Positions 25,094 to 33,894 of a DNA stretch of 64,000 nucleotides are shown one piece after another. The notes under the pieces are model-generated. The model was not told where the DNA came from. It did not search any database and saw only the letters and a list, made by a program, of their open reading frames with translations. Position 1 is the stretch's first letter. Every line of letters starts with the position of its first letter. The position numbers were made by a program, and so were the translations under genes. The stretch is from NCBI RefSeq assembly GCF_030269325.1, contig NZ_BSTD01000006.1:682001-746000 (forward strand). The letters are read 5' to 3'. Source of the stretch: Amycolatopsis sp. NBRC 101858 (GTDB lineage: Bacteria; Actinomycetota; Actinomycetes; Mycobacteriales; Pseudonocardiaceae).

Positions 25094-25918
25094 CCGGCGC
25101 GCGATGCTCCTGGAGGCCGTCCGCGACGGCTCGGGCGGCATCGCGGAACTGGCCGAGGAGTTCGGCGTCTCGGAGTCGACGATCCGCCGCGACCTCGCCT
25201 CGCTCGCCGGGGCCGGGCACGTCGTCCGCACCTACGGCGGCGCGCTCGACACCGAACGCAGCCCGCTCGAGAAGGACCGCGAGCACGCGGCGGCGAAGGA
25301 CGCCATCGCCCGGGAAGCCGCCGCGCTGGTGCGCGACGGCGAGGTCGTGCTGCTCGACGCCGGCACGACCACCGGCAGGCTCGCCCGGCACCTCGCCCAC
25401 CGCGAGAGGCTGACCGTCGTCACCAACGGCATCACCGCCATCCGCGAGCTCGCCGGCTTCGCGGGGATCGACCTGATCGTCCTCGGCGGCCGGGTCCGCC
25501 ACCCCAACGAAGCGATCCTGGGCGAGAGCGTGCTGGCCCAGCTGCGGCACATCTCACCCGACCGGGTGTTCCTGGGCGCGGACGGCCTGGTGGCCGAGCG
25601 GGGCCTGTGCTGCCCCTCACTCGAGCAGTCGGTCGTCAAGCACGCGCTGCTGCACGCGGGCGGCGAGGCGTACGTGCTGGCCGACCACTCCAAGCTGGGC
25701 CAGGCACCTTTCCCGTACTGGGCACCGCTCGACCGCGAGTACCGGCTGATCACGGACAAGCCGAAGATCGACGTCATGTATCCGCAGTTCGCCGAGAGCG
25801 TGATCCTGGCCGGCGAGCCTGTGACAACCGGGGCTTCGCCCCGGGCCGGGGGCTCCGCCACCCGGACCCCCGAACCGAAGTCGGAAACTGTCGGTGGTGC
25901 CGCGCATGATGGACGACG
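25065..25918 (+). CDS. DeoR/GlpR family transcriptional regulator (end carried to 25928)
   Basis: A 287-residue regulator; the frame ends with the TGA at 25926-25928. The N-terminal HTH (about residues 25-45) reads LAEEFGVSESTIRRDLASL, and the C-terminal sugar-phosphate sensor has LLDAGTTTGRLARHL, VVTNG and VLADHSKLG. It overlaps the transporter gene by 29 bp, so it is the last gene of the sugar-acid operon and probably its repressor, sensing a phosphorylated intermediate. The last 35 residues (from VTTGASPRAGG) are translated from repeat copy B and the lhr promoter region, replacing the normal short tail. Confidence 0.85.
25820..25872 (+). repeat. Palindromic repeat copy B, in the 3' end of the deoR-like gene
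   Basis: This copy runs from TGTGACAACC to GGACCCCCG with hairpin CCGGGGC-TTC-GCCCCGG. It is nearly identical to copies at 24413 and 52789 and supplies the C-terminal codons of the regulator. Confidence 0.8.
25888..25917 (+). promoter_or_regulatory. Weak PafBC/RecA-NDp-type promoter of lhr
   Basis: CTGTCGGTG (25888-25896), eight bases, then CATGAT (25905-25910) resembles TTGTCRGTG-N8-TAnnnT with two mismatches. Seven bases separate the hexamer from a GTG at 25918, consistent with a leaderless transcript. Confidence 0.4.
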
Positions 25919-28900
25919 TGGAAGGTGACGTGCTCGACCTCTTCTCCCCCGCGACCCGCGACTGGTTCGCGGGGGCCTTCGCCGCGCCCACCGCGGCGCA
26001 GGAAGGCGCCTGGCGGGCGGCGCACGCGGGCGAGCACGCCCTCGTCGTCGCGCCGACCGGCTCCGGCAAGACGCTGTCGGCGTTCCTCTGGGCGCTGGAC
26101 CGGCTGTCGGTGGAGCCGCCGCCGGCGGAGGCCACGAAACGCTGCCGGATCCTCTACGTCTCCCCGCTGAAGGCGCTCGCCGTCGACGTCCAGCGGAACC
26201 TGCGCGCGCCGCTCGCCGGCATCTCGCAGGCCTCGCGGCGGCTCGGGCTCCCGGTGCCGGAGATCGAGGTCGGCATGCGCACCGGCGACACCACCGCGGC
26301 CGAGCGCCGCTCGTTCGGCAAGACCCCGCCGGACGTGCTGGTGACCACGCCGGAGTCGCTGTTCCTGATCCTCACGTCGTCGGCGCGGGAGTCGCTGCGC
26401 GGCGTCGAGACCGTGATCGTCGACGAGGTGCACGCAGTCGCCGGCGGCAAGCGCGGCGCACACCTCGCACTGTCGCTGGAACGGCTCGACTCCTTGCTCC
26501 CGAAGCCGGCGCAGCGGATCGGGCTGTCGGCGACGGTCCGCCCGGTCGACGAGGTGAGCGCGTTCCTGGCCGGCGGCCGCCCGGTGCGGGTGGTCCAGCC
26601 GAAGCTGGCGAAGACCATCGAGGTCCGCGTCGAAGTCCCGGTCGAGGACATGAGCAACCTCGACGCGCCGCGCAGCGGGCCCGCGCCGAGCCCGCTCGAC
26701 GAGCTGGAGTCGCTGACCGAGGCGTTCCCGCCCGGCGACATCGCACCCGGTGGCCTGGGCACGCTGGAGGAGATCGCCGGCAACCCGGTGCAGCGGCCGT
26801 CGATCTGGCCGGCGGTCGAGGAGCGGGTGCTGAGCCTGATCCGCGACCACCGCTCGACCATCGTGTTCGCCAACTCGCGCCGGCTCACCGAGCGGATGAC
26901 CGCCCGGCTGAACGAGCTGGCCGCCGAGCAGACCGAGCTCACGCCCGAAGACACGTTCCCGGCCGAAGCCGTCGGGCAGTCCGGGGTCAGCACCGGCGCG
27001 CCGCCGGTCATCGCCCGCGCGCACCACGGGTCGATGTCGCGGGAGCAGCGCACGCACGTCGAGGAAGACCTCAAGTCCGGGCGGCTGCCGTGCGTGGTGG
27101 CGACGTCGTCGCTGGAGCTGGGCATCGACATGGGCGCGGTCGACCTGGTGGTGCAGATCGAGGCGCCGCCGACGGTGGCGTCCGGGCTGCAGCGCGTCGG
27201 CCGGGCCGGGCACCAGGTCGGCGCGGTCTCCTCCGGGGTGATGTTCCCCAAGTTCCGCGGTGACCTCGTCTCCTGCGCGGTGGTCGCCGAACGGATGGCG
27301 AGCGGCGCGATCGAGGCGGTCCGCTACCCTCGCAACCCCCTGGACGTCCTGGCGCAGCACGTCGTCGCGATGGTGGCGCTCGAACCGTGGACGGTGGCGG
27401 ACCTGGCGGCGCTGGTGCGGCGGGCGGCGCCGTTCGCGTCGCTGCCGGACGACGCGCTGCACGCGGTGCTCGACATGCTCGCCGGCCGGTACCCGAGCGA
27501 GGAGTTCGGCGAGCTGCGGGCCCGGATCACCTGGGACCGCATCGCCGGCGAGCTGCGCGGGCGGCCCGGCTCGCAGCGGCTGGCCGTCACCTCCGGCGGC
27601 ACCATCCCCGACCGCGGCCTGTTCACCGTGATGACGCCGGGCGGGGACGACAAGCCCGGTTCGCGCGTCGGCGAGTTCGACGAGGAGATGGTCTACGAGT
27701 CGCGTGTCGGCGACACCATCCTGCTCGGCACGTCGTCGTGGCGGATCACCGACATCACGCACGACCGGGTCATCGTGGTACCCGCGCCGGGCGAGCCGGC
27801 CCGGATGCCGTTCTGGAAGGGCGACGCGCCGGGCCGTCCGCTGGAACTCGGCCGGGCGCTGGGGAAGTTCGTCCGCGAACTGTCCACAGCGGACGATCAG
27901 AAGGCACGAGAGCGGGCTGCCGCGGCGGGGCTGGACGAGCGGGCGTGCGACAACCTCCTCGCGTACCTGACCGAACAGAAGTCGGCCACCCGGCACGTGC
28001 CGAACGACCGGACGATCCTGCTGGAGCGCTACCGCGACGAGCTGGGCGACTGGCGGATCATCGTGCACTCGCCGTTCGGCGCGCAGGTGAACGCGCCGTG
28101 GGCGCTGGCCATCGCCGCGCGGCTGCGGGAGAACCGCGGGGTGGACGCGCAGGTGGCGCACTCCGACGACGGCATCGTGCTGCGGCTGCCGGACGCGCTC
28201 GACGCCGAGGGCGGCGACGTCACGATCGGCGCGGACGACATCCTGCTCGACCCCGAAGAGGTCGAGCAGCTGATCGTCGCGGAGGTCGGCGGCTCGGCCG
28301 TGTTCGCGGCGCGGTTCCGGGAGTGCGCGGCGCGATCGCTGCTGCTGCCGCGGCGGGACCCGCGGCGGCGCACTCCCCTTTGGCAGCAACGGCAACGCGC
28401 ATCGCAGCTGCTGTCGGTCGCGGCGAAGTACGAGCGGTTCCCGGTCGTCCTCGAAGCGATGCGGGAGGTGCTGCAGGACGTCTACGACGTGAGCGGGCTG
28501 CGCGAGCTGATGGCCGACGTCCGGGCCCGCAAGGTCCGGCTGGTGGAGGTCGAGACGCCGGCCGCGTCGCCGTTCGCGCGCAGCCTGCTCTTCGGCTACG
28601 TCGGGATGTTCCTGTACGAGACGGACGCGCCGCTGGCCGAGCGGCGCGCGGCGGCGCTGTCGCTGGACTCGGGGCTGCTGGCCGAGCTCCTGGGCACCGA
28701 GGCGATCCGCGAGCTGCTCGACCCGGAAGCCGTGCGTGAGGTGGAACGGTCGCTGCAGCGGCTCGACCCGGACCGGCACGCGCGCTCGGCCGAGGACGCC
28801 GCCGACCTGCTGCGGTTCCTCGGCGACCTGACCGTCGAAGAGGCGGCCGAGCGCGGGATCCAGGCGGAGTGGCTCACCGAGCTGGAGGCGGCACGGCGGG

Positions 28901-30570
28901 CGATCCGGGTGCGGATCGGCGGCACGGAACGGTTCCTGGCGATCGAGGACTCCGGCAAGGTGCGGGACGCGCTGGGCACCGCGCTGCCCGTCGGCGTTCC
29001 CGAGGCGTTCACCGAACCGGTCGCGGATCCGCTCGGCGACCTGCTGTCGCGTTACGCCCGCAGCCGGGGGCCGTTCGCGGCGGCGACCGTGGCGGCGCGG
29101 TTCGGGCTGGGCATGGCGGTCGTCACCGGTGTCCTCGACCGGATGACCGGGGAAGGCCGCCTGGTGCGCGGCGAACTGAGCCCCGTCGGGCATCCGGACA
29201 CCCACGGCGTGGGTGTCGAATACTGCGACTCCGCGGTGCTGCGGCGGCTGCGGCGGGCGTCGCTGGCGAAGCTGCGGGCCGAGGTGGAGCCGGTCGAACC
29301 GGCGGCGCTGGGCCGGTTCCTGCCGGCGTGGCACGGGTTCGGCGGCCGCGTCCGGGCGGCCCCGACGGCGGACGACGTGCTGTCGGTGGTCGAGCAGCTG
29401 GCCGGGGCGCCGTTGCCGGCGAGCGCGGTGGAGTCGCTGATCCTGCCCGGCCGGCTGCCGGGCTACTTCCCCGCGTTGCTCGACGAGCTGACGACCGCGG
29501 GCGAGGTCACGTGGGCGGGCTGCGGCGCGCTGTCGGGCGGGGACGGCTGGATCGCGCTCGCCCCCACCGACGTCGCCGACCTGTTGCTGCCGGAAGTCGT
29601 CGAGGACATCCCGACCGGCCCGCTGCACGACGCGCTCGTGTCCACTTTGGAGGGTGGCGCGCTGTTCTTCCGCCAGCTGGTGGACCGCGCGAGCGTGCTG
29701 GTGGACAAGGCGCCGGACGACGCCGAAGTCGTGGCCGCGCTGTGGGACCTGGTGTGGGCCGGGCTGGTCACGGGCGACACGCTGGGGCCGTTGCGGGCCC
29801 AGGTGGCCGGGCACGGCGCGCACAAGCCGCGGCGGCAGGCTCCTCGCGGCCGGTACGCGCGGTTGCGGGCGGGGCGGCCGCAGATGCCGTCGCGGTCGGG
29901 GCCGCCGACGGTCGCCGGCCGCTGGGCGCTGACGCCGGTCCGCGAGACCGACGCGACCCGGCGCGCCCACGCGCGGACGGAGGCGTTCCTGGAGCGCCAC
30001 GGCGTCCTGACCCGCGGCGCGCTCGACACCGAACGCGTCACCGGCGGGTTCTCGGGGATCTACAAGGTGCTGCGCGGCATGGAAGACACCGGCCAGGTGA
30101 TCCGCGGCTACGTCGTGGAGGGGCTGGGCGCGGCCCAGTTCGCGGCGAAGGGGGCGGTGGACCGGCTGCGTGCGCTGTCGGGTCCGGGCCGCCCGGCTCC
30201 CGGCCGCGCGGTGGTGCTGGCGGCGGCGGACCCGGCCCAGCCGTACGGTGCGGCGCTCCCCTGGCCGGCCGCCACGGGCGACACGAAGCACCGCCCGGCC
30301 CGCAAGGCCGGTGCGCTGGCGGTGCTGGTGGACGGGGTTCCGGCGCTGTACGTCGAGCGAGGAGGCCGGTCACTGCTGAGCTTCACCGAGGAACGGCAAC
30401 CGTTGTCGGACGCGGCACAGGCGCTGTCAGCCGCGGTCCGGGAGGGCTGGCTGGGCCAGCTGGCGGTCCAGCGTGCGGACGGCGAACAAGCCCTGACGTC
30501 GGAGCTGGCGGAGGTCCTGCGGGAGGCCGGTTTCCGGGCCACGCCCTCGGGTCTGCGCCTGCGGGCCTAA
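25918..30570 (+). CDS. lhr: ATP-dependent helicase Lhr (long form)
   Basis: A superfamily 2 3'-5' DNA/RNA-DNA translocase of about 1550 residues, the full-length Lhr with its large C-terminal extension. Motif I is APTGSGKT (Lys51) and motif II DEVH (residues 169-172), followed by LSATVRP, VATSSLELGIDMG and QRVGRAGHQ. The signature DEVH-box and the winged-helix and beta-barrel blocks continue to about residue 850; the rest is the Lhr-CTD. The start is uncertain: ATG at 25906 or 25909 and GTG at 25894 are in frame, but the promoter-like motif overlaps them, which favours GTG 25918. Mycobacterial Lhr is known to be induced by DNA damage. Confidence 0.93.
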   Translation: MEGDVLDLFSPATRDWFAGAFAAPTAAQEGAWRAAHAGEHALVVAPTGSGKTLSAFLWALDRLSVEPPPAEATKRCRILYVSPLKALAVDVQRNLRAPLAGISQASRRLGLPVPEIEVGMRTGDTTAAERRSFGKTPPDVLVTTPESLFLILTSSARESLRGVETVIVDEVHAVAGGKRGAHLALSLERLDSLLPKPAQRIGLSATVRPVDEVSAFLAGGRPVRVVQPKLAKTIEVRVEVPVEDMSNLDAPRSGPAPSPLDELESLTEAFPPGDIAPGGLGTLEEIAGNPVQRPSIWPAVEERVLSLIRDHRSTIVFANSRRLTERMTARLNELAAEQTELTPEDTFPAEAVGQSGVSTGAPPVIARAHHGSMSREQRTHVEEDLKSGRLPCVVATSSLELGIDMGAVDLVVQIEAPPTVASGLQRVGRAGHQVGAVSSGVMFPKFRGDLVSCAVVAERMASGAIEAVRYPRNPLDVLAQHVVAMVALEPWTVADLAALVRRAAPFASLPDDALHAVLDMLAGRYPSEEFGELRARITWDRIAGELRGRPGSQRLAVTSGGTIPDRGLFTVMTPGGDDKPGSRVGEFDEEMVYESRVGDTILLGTSSWRITDITHDRVIVVPAPGEPARMPFWKGDAPGRPLELGRALGKFVRELSTADDQKARERAAAAGLDERACDNLLAYLTEQKSATRHVPNDRTILLERYRDELGDWRIIVHSPFGAQVNAPWALAIAARLRENRGVDAQVAHSDDGIVLRLPDALDAEGGDVTIGADDILLDPEEVEQLIVAEVGGSAVFAARFRECAARSLLLPRRDPRRRTPLWQQRQRASQLLSVAAKYERFPVVLEAMREVLQDVYDVSGLRELMADVRARKVRLVEVETPAASPFARSLLFGYVGMFLYETDAPLAERRAAALSLDSGLLAELLGTEAIRELLDPEAVREVERSLQRLDPDRHARSAEDAADLLRFLGDLTVEEAAERGIQAEWLTELEAARRAIRVRIGGTERFLAIEDSGKVRDALGTALPVGVPEAFTEPVADPLGDLLSRYARSRGPFAAATVAARFGLGMAVVTGVLDRMTGEGRLVRGELSPVGHPDTHGVGVEYCDSAVLRRLRRASLAKLRAEVEPVEPAALGRFLPAWHGFGGRVRAAPTADDVLSVVEQLAGAPLPASAVESLILPGRLPGYFPALLDELTTAGEVTWAGCGALSGGDGWIALAPTDVADLLLPEVVEDIPTGPLHDALVSTLEGGALFFRQLVDRASVLVDKAPDDAEVVAALWDLVWAGLVTGDTLGPLRAQVAGHGAHKPRRQAPRGRYARLRAGRPQMPSRSGPPTVAGRWALTPVRETDATRRAHARTEAFLERHGVLTRGALDTERVTGGFSGIYKVLRGMEDTGQVIRGYVVEGLGAAQFAAKGAVDRLRALSGPGRPAPGRAVVLAAADPAQPYGAALPWPAATGDTKHRPARKAGALAVLVDGVPALYVERGGRSLLSFTEERQPLSDAAQALSAAVREGWLGQLAVQRADGEQALTSELAEVLREAGFRATPSGLRLRA

Positions 30571-30606
30571 GCTGCCAGTCCGACACGCACGAAGGATGTT
30601 CTGCTC

Positions 30607-31107
30607 ATGGCCATGCGCGAGCTGCGCTATTTCGGGGACCCGATCCTCAAGTCCGTCTGCGACCCGGTCACCGTGTTCGACGAGAAGCTCGAGGCGCTCG
30701 TGCGGGACCTGGTCGACTCGGTGAAGCCGGCGGGGCGAGCCGGGCTGGCCGCGCCGCAGATCGGGGTCGGGCTGCGCATCTTCAGCTACGACGTCGCCGG
30801 GCTCGCCGGGTACGTCGTCAACCCGGAGATCGTCGAGCTGTCCGAGGAGACGCACGAGATCGACGAGGGCTGCCTTTCGGTGCCGGAGCTGTGGTTCCCG
30901 ACGAGGCGCGCGAAGCACGCGAAGGTCCGGGGCGTCGACATCCACAACGAGCCGATCGAGGTCGAAGGCGAGGAAGTGCTGGCCCAGTGCCTCCAGCACG
31001 AAACCGACCACCTCGACGGCGTGCTCTACCTGGACCGCCTCACGGCCGAGCGCAAGAAGACGGCCATGCGCGAAGCGCGCGACAAGGACTGGTTCTGGAA
31101 ACGCTGA
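30607..31107 (+). CDS. def: Peptide deformylase
   Basis: A 166-residue metallo-enzyme that removes the formyl group from nascent proteins. All three motifs are intact: GLAAPQIG (residues 46-53), EGCLS (87-91) and QHETDH (130-135), giving Cys89, His131 and His135 as metal ligands and Glu132 as the catalytic base. The ATG follows GAAGGA, 36 bases after lhr, so co-transcription is possible. Confidence 0.95.
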   Translation: MAMRELRYFGDPILKSVCDPVTVFDEKLEALVRDLVDSVKPAGRAGLAAPQIGVGLRIFSYDVAGLAGYVVNPEIVELSEETHEIDEGCLSVPELWFPTRRAKHAKVRGVDIHNEPIEVEGEEVLAQCLQHETDHLDGVLYLDRLTAERKKTAMREARDKDWFWKR

Positions 31108-31120
31108 CCAGGCCCCGGCT

Positions 31121-32200
31121 TCACCCCGGCAGGAACATCCGCAGCTGGGTGCCCTCCTCGAGGGAGCGTTCCGTGCGCAGCCCCGCCCGGGCCGCCGTGC
31201 GCGGCAACACGTCGTCGCCGGGGAGGCAGTCCGCCCTCAGCTCCGCGATGCCCTGAGCCTCTGCGAGCGTCGCCACCCTGGACAGCAGGGCCGTGCCGAT
31301 GCCCTGGCGCTGCCAGTCGTCCTCCACCAGCAGGGAAATCTCGGCGCCGCCCGTCGCGGACGGGATCAGCTGGGCCAGGCCGATCACCTCGCGGCCGAAG
31401 ACCGCGAGCACGCTCGTGCCACGCGGGGGCACCAGCAGGCGGTGCAGCCAGCGGCGCGGGACCGTCCGGACTCCCGTGTGGTAGCGGCGGAAGAGCGTCG
31501 CCGTCGAGCAGCGGCGGTGCAGTCCGGACACCGCTTCGGCGTCGGCGGGGACGCCCTTGCGCAGGACGATCGCCGCGCCGTCCGGGCGGTTGAGCACCAC
31601 CGGGCCCGCGATGTTCCGCTCCGCGGCGGTCAGCAACGTCACCAGCGCCTCGGCACGGGTGAGCTCCAGCTGGACGAACGGTGCCCACTGGCGCCGCGCC
31701 ACCAGCGCGTCCCCGCCGCCCAGCGCGAACACCGCCCGGTGCCCGCTCTCGGTGCGGGCCGGGTTCGCCTCGGCCGTGGGGACGCGCGTGACGACGTCCG
31801 CGGCCAGCACGTCCTTCAGCACCTCGGCGAGGTGCGCCGGGTCGTCGACCGCCCGGCGGGCCGCGAGCAGCGTCGACGACGCCGGGTCGACCAGCTCGTG
31901 GACGTCGGCGTCGATGATCGCCGTGCACTCGCAGCCCTCGGCGCGGATGGCGTCGGCCAGGTGCCGCCGGGGCAGGCCGGTCGCCGGGCGCAGGACGATC
32001 TCGTCGAGCACGCCGCCGGGCACGGGCAGCACGGCCAGGCCGAGGATGTTGCACTCGAGGTCGGCGAGCCGGATCGCGATGCGGGCGAGGGTGCCGGGGT
32101 GGTCGTGCATCCGGATCCGGACCCGCCACGCGGACGGCGCGTCCGCCACGTCGACGGCGGCCGCCGGGCCGACCTGGGGCAACGCTCTGGAGGTCTCCAT
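31121..32200 (-). CDS. ACT domain-GNAT acetyltransferase fusion
   Basis: A 359-residue protein. Residues about 25-100 form an ACT-like ligand-binding domain (RVRIRMHDHPGTLARIAIRLADLECNILG, quoted in part: MHDHPGTLARIA). Residues about 210-359 form a GNAT acetyltransferase with ISLLVEDDWQRQGIGTALL. The middle links the two. ACT-GNAT fusions in actinobacteria are thought to be allosterically controlled by small ligands such as amino acids; the target here is unknown. The ATG at 32200 is chosen over longer frames that run into the neighbouring hydrolase. It is convergent with def. Confidence 0.8.
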   Translation of the reverse strand: METSRALPQVGPAAAVDVADAPSAWRVRIRMHDHPGTLARIAIRLADLECNILGLAVLPVPGGVLDEIVLRPATGLPRRHLADAIRAEGCECTAIIDADVHELVDPASSTLLAARRAVDDPAHLAEVLKDVLAADVVTRVPTAEANPARTESGHRAVFALGGGDALVARRQWAPFVQLELTRAEALVTLLTAAERNIAGPVVLNRPDGAAIVLRKGVPADAEAVSGLHRRCSTATLFRRYHTGVRTVPRRWLHRLLVPPRGTSVLAVFGREVIGLAQLIPSATGGAEISLLVEDDWQRQGIGTALLSRVATLAEAQGIAELRADCLPGDDVLPRTAARAGLRTERSLEEGTQLRMFLPG

Positions 32201-32256
32201 GCCACCACGGTCCCGCGCGGTTGTTGCCGGGCCAGGACGCCGGTGTTTCGCGCAGG

Positions 32257-33093
32257 TCAGCGTTGGCCGCGGCCCGGCAACCCGGGCGAAACACTCGTCA
32301 GCCAGGATCGCAGCTCGGTCGCCAGGGTGACCGGGGCGTCCAGCTGGATGAGGTGGCCGACGGCGGCGACCGGGGTGAACGTCGCGCCGCGGATGCCCGC
32401 GGCCAGCCGCTCGCCGATCGAGGGCGGGATCCACGTGTCCTCGGCACCCCAGAGCACGCGCACCGGGAGGTCCACTCGGCCCAGTTCCGCCTCGTTGTCG
32501 GCCAGGTAGCGCTCGTCGTACGCGGCGATCTGGCGGTAGAACGCCGGCTGGCCTTCCTCCCCGAGCCACGGCGCGGTGAGCTCCGCGAGGTCGGCCTCCC
32601 GCAGTTCGCGGAAGCTCGCGTTGCCGATGTAGGCCCGGACCAGCGCCTCGTGGATGTACGGCGGCACCCGGGCGAGCACGTCCGGGTGCTCCTTGACGAG
32701 CTGGAAGAACGGCGAACCCGACGGCGGGATGGCCACGGCGTCGGCCATCAGCAGCGACGCGTACGGCACGCCGTGGACCAGGTGGGCGCGCAGCGACACG
32801 GCACCGCCGTAGTCGTGGGCGACGACGTGCGGCCGGTCGAGACCCCAGTGTGCGAGCAGCGCCCGGAACGCCTCGGCCTGGACGCCGAAATCGACCGGGT
32901 GGTCCGCGTCCTTCGAGGACCGGCCGTAGCCCGGCATGTCCCAGAGGTAGACGGTGAAGTCTTCGCTCAGCGCTTCGGCGAAGGGCCGCCACAGCGCCGA
33001 CGACCACGGTGTGCCGTGGCAGAACACCACCGCGGGGCCGGATCCGGCCCGGTCCCAGGCGATCCGGCGCCCCTGCCACTCGAAGGTCTCCAT
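32257..33093 (-). CDS. Alpha/beta hydrolase (haloalkane dehalogenase/epoxide hydrolase-like)
   Basis: A 278-residue alpha/beta hydrolase. The oxyanion segment is CHGTPWSS. The nucleophile elbow is VAHDYGGA, where an aspartate takes the place of the usual serine, as in haloalkane dehalogenases and epoxide hydrolases. A late acid lies in LWGAEDTWIPP and the histidine in VGHLIQLDAP. The exact substrate cannot be given. It lies 56 bases upstream of the ACT-GNAT gene on the same strand. Confidence 0.83.
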   Translation of the reverse strand: METFEWQGRRIAWDRAGSGPAVVFCHGTPWSSALWRPFAEALSEDFTVYLWDMPGYGRSSKDADHPVDFGVQAEAFRALLAHWGLDRPHVVAHDYGGAVSLRAHLVHGVPYASLLMADAVAIPPSGSPFFQLVKEHPDVLARVPPYIHEALVRAYIGNASFRELREADLAELTAPWLGEEGQPAFYRQIAAYDERYLADNEAELGRVDLPVRVLWGAEDTWIPPSIGERLAAGIRGATFTPVAAVGHLIQLDAPVTLATELRSWLTSVSPGLPGRGQR

Positions 33094-33107
33094 GCTCCCA
33101 AGCTAGG

Positions 33108-33836
33108 TCAGCGCGGGGTCAGTACGCAGAACTCGTTGCCCTCCGGGTCCATCAGCACGCGCCACGGCAGGGCCGGCCCGCCGAGGTCCGCGGGCGCCGC
33201 ACCCGCCGCCACGACTTCCGACACCGCCTCCGCGTGCTCGGTGCCCGACGGCGGCGCGACATCGAGGTGCACCCGGTTCTTGACGCTCTTCACGTCGTCG
33301 TTGCGGAGGAACTCCAGCCACGGCCCGCGGTTCGACGGCGCGCGCAACCCCACCAGGACGTCGCCTTCGCGGGCGGCGACCGGCCAGCCGGTGAGCCGCG
33401 CCCAGAAGTCCGCCATGCGCTCCGGGTCGTGGGCGTCGACCACGATCGAAGCCACCGCGCCCGACGCGTACCGGTCGCGGGGCTCGAGGACGCAGAACTC
33501 GTTGCCCTCCGGATCGGCCAGCACGACCCATGGCACGGCGCCCTGCCCGAGGTCGACCCGGTGGCCGCCGAGCTCCACGGCGCGCGACACCAGCTCCGCC
33601 TGGTGCGAGAGCGACGTGCTCGCCAGGTCCAGGTGGATCCGGTTCTTCACCTCCTTGGCCTCGGGCACGGGCACGAAAACGAGGTCCAGGTCCCAGCCGT
33701 CGGTCTCCGGGGCGCGCACGTCGACCTCGTCCGGCTCCTCGACGGCGACACGCCAGCCGAGGAGCGCGGCCCAGAAGTCCGCCAGGACTCTCGGCCGCGC
33801 CGCGTCGATCACCAGGTTCACCAGGCGCGTGGTCAT
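33108..33836 (-). CDS. Tandem VOC (glyoxalase-like) domain protein
   Basis: A 242-residue protein made of two homologous vicinal-oxygen-chelate domains. Each ends with the same block, DPEGNEFCVLEPRD (about residue 108) and DPEGNEFCVLTPR (C-terminus), and each starts with an ADFW segment. The internal duplication is obvious. VOC proteins bind metals and act as lyases, dioxygenases or antibiotic-binding proteins; nothing here fixes the role. The start MTTRLVNLVID at 33836 fits the first domain better than the upstream ATG at 33857. Confidence 0.82.
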   Translation of the reverse strand: MTTRLVNLVIDAARPRVLADFWAALLGWRVAVEEPDEVDVRAPETDGWDLDLVFVPVPEAKEVKNRIHLDLASTSLSHQAELVSRAVELGGHRVDLGQGAVPWVVLADPEGNEFCVLEPRDRYASGAVASIVVDAHDPERMADFWARLTGWPVAAREGDVLVGLRAPSNRGPWLEFLRNDDVKSVKNRVHLDVAPPSGTEHAEAVSEVVAAGAAPADLGGPALPWRVLMDPEGNEFCVLTPR

Positions 33837-33894
33837 GGGCCGCAGGCTAACCGCCACCTCCGACAGTTCCGGTTCGGCTTCCCCACCGGCCGGA

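Noticed and set aside
25774..30291. A 1505-codon open frame antisense to lhr.
   Set aside because: It is a by-product of third-position GC bias; composition is His/Arg/Gly-rich without domains, while the plus strand encodes intact helicase motifs.
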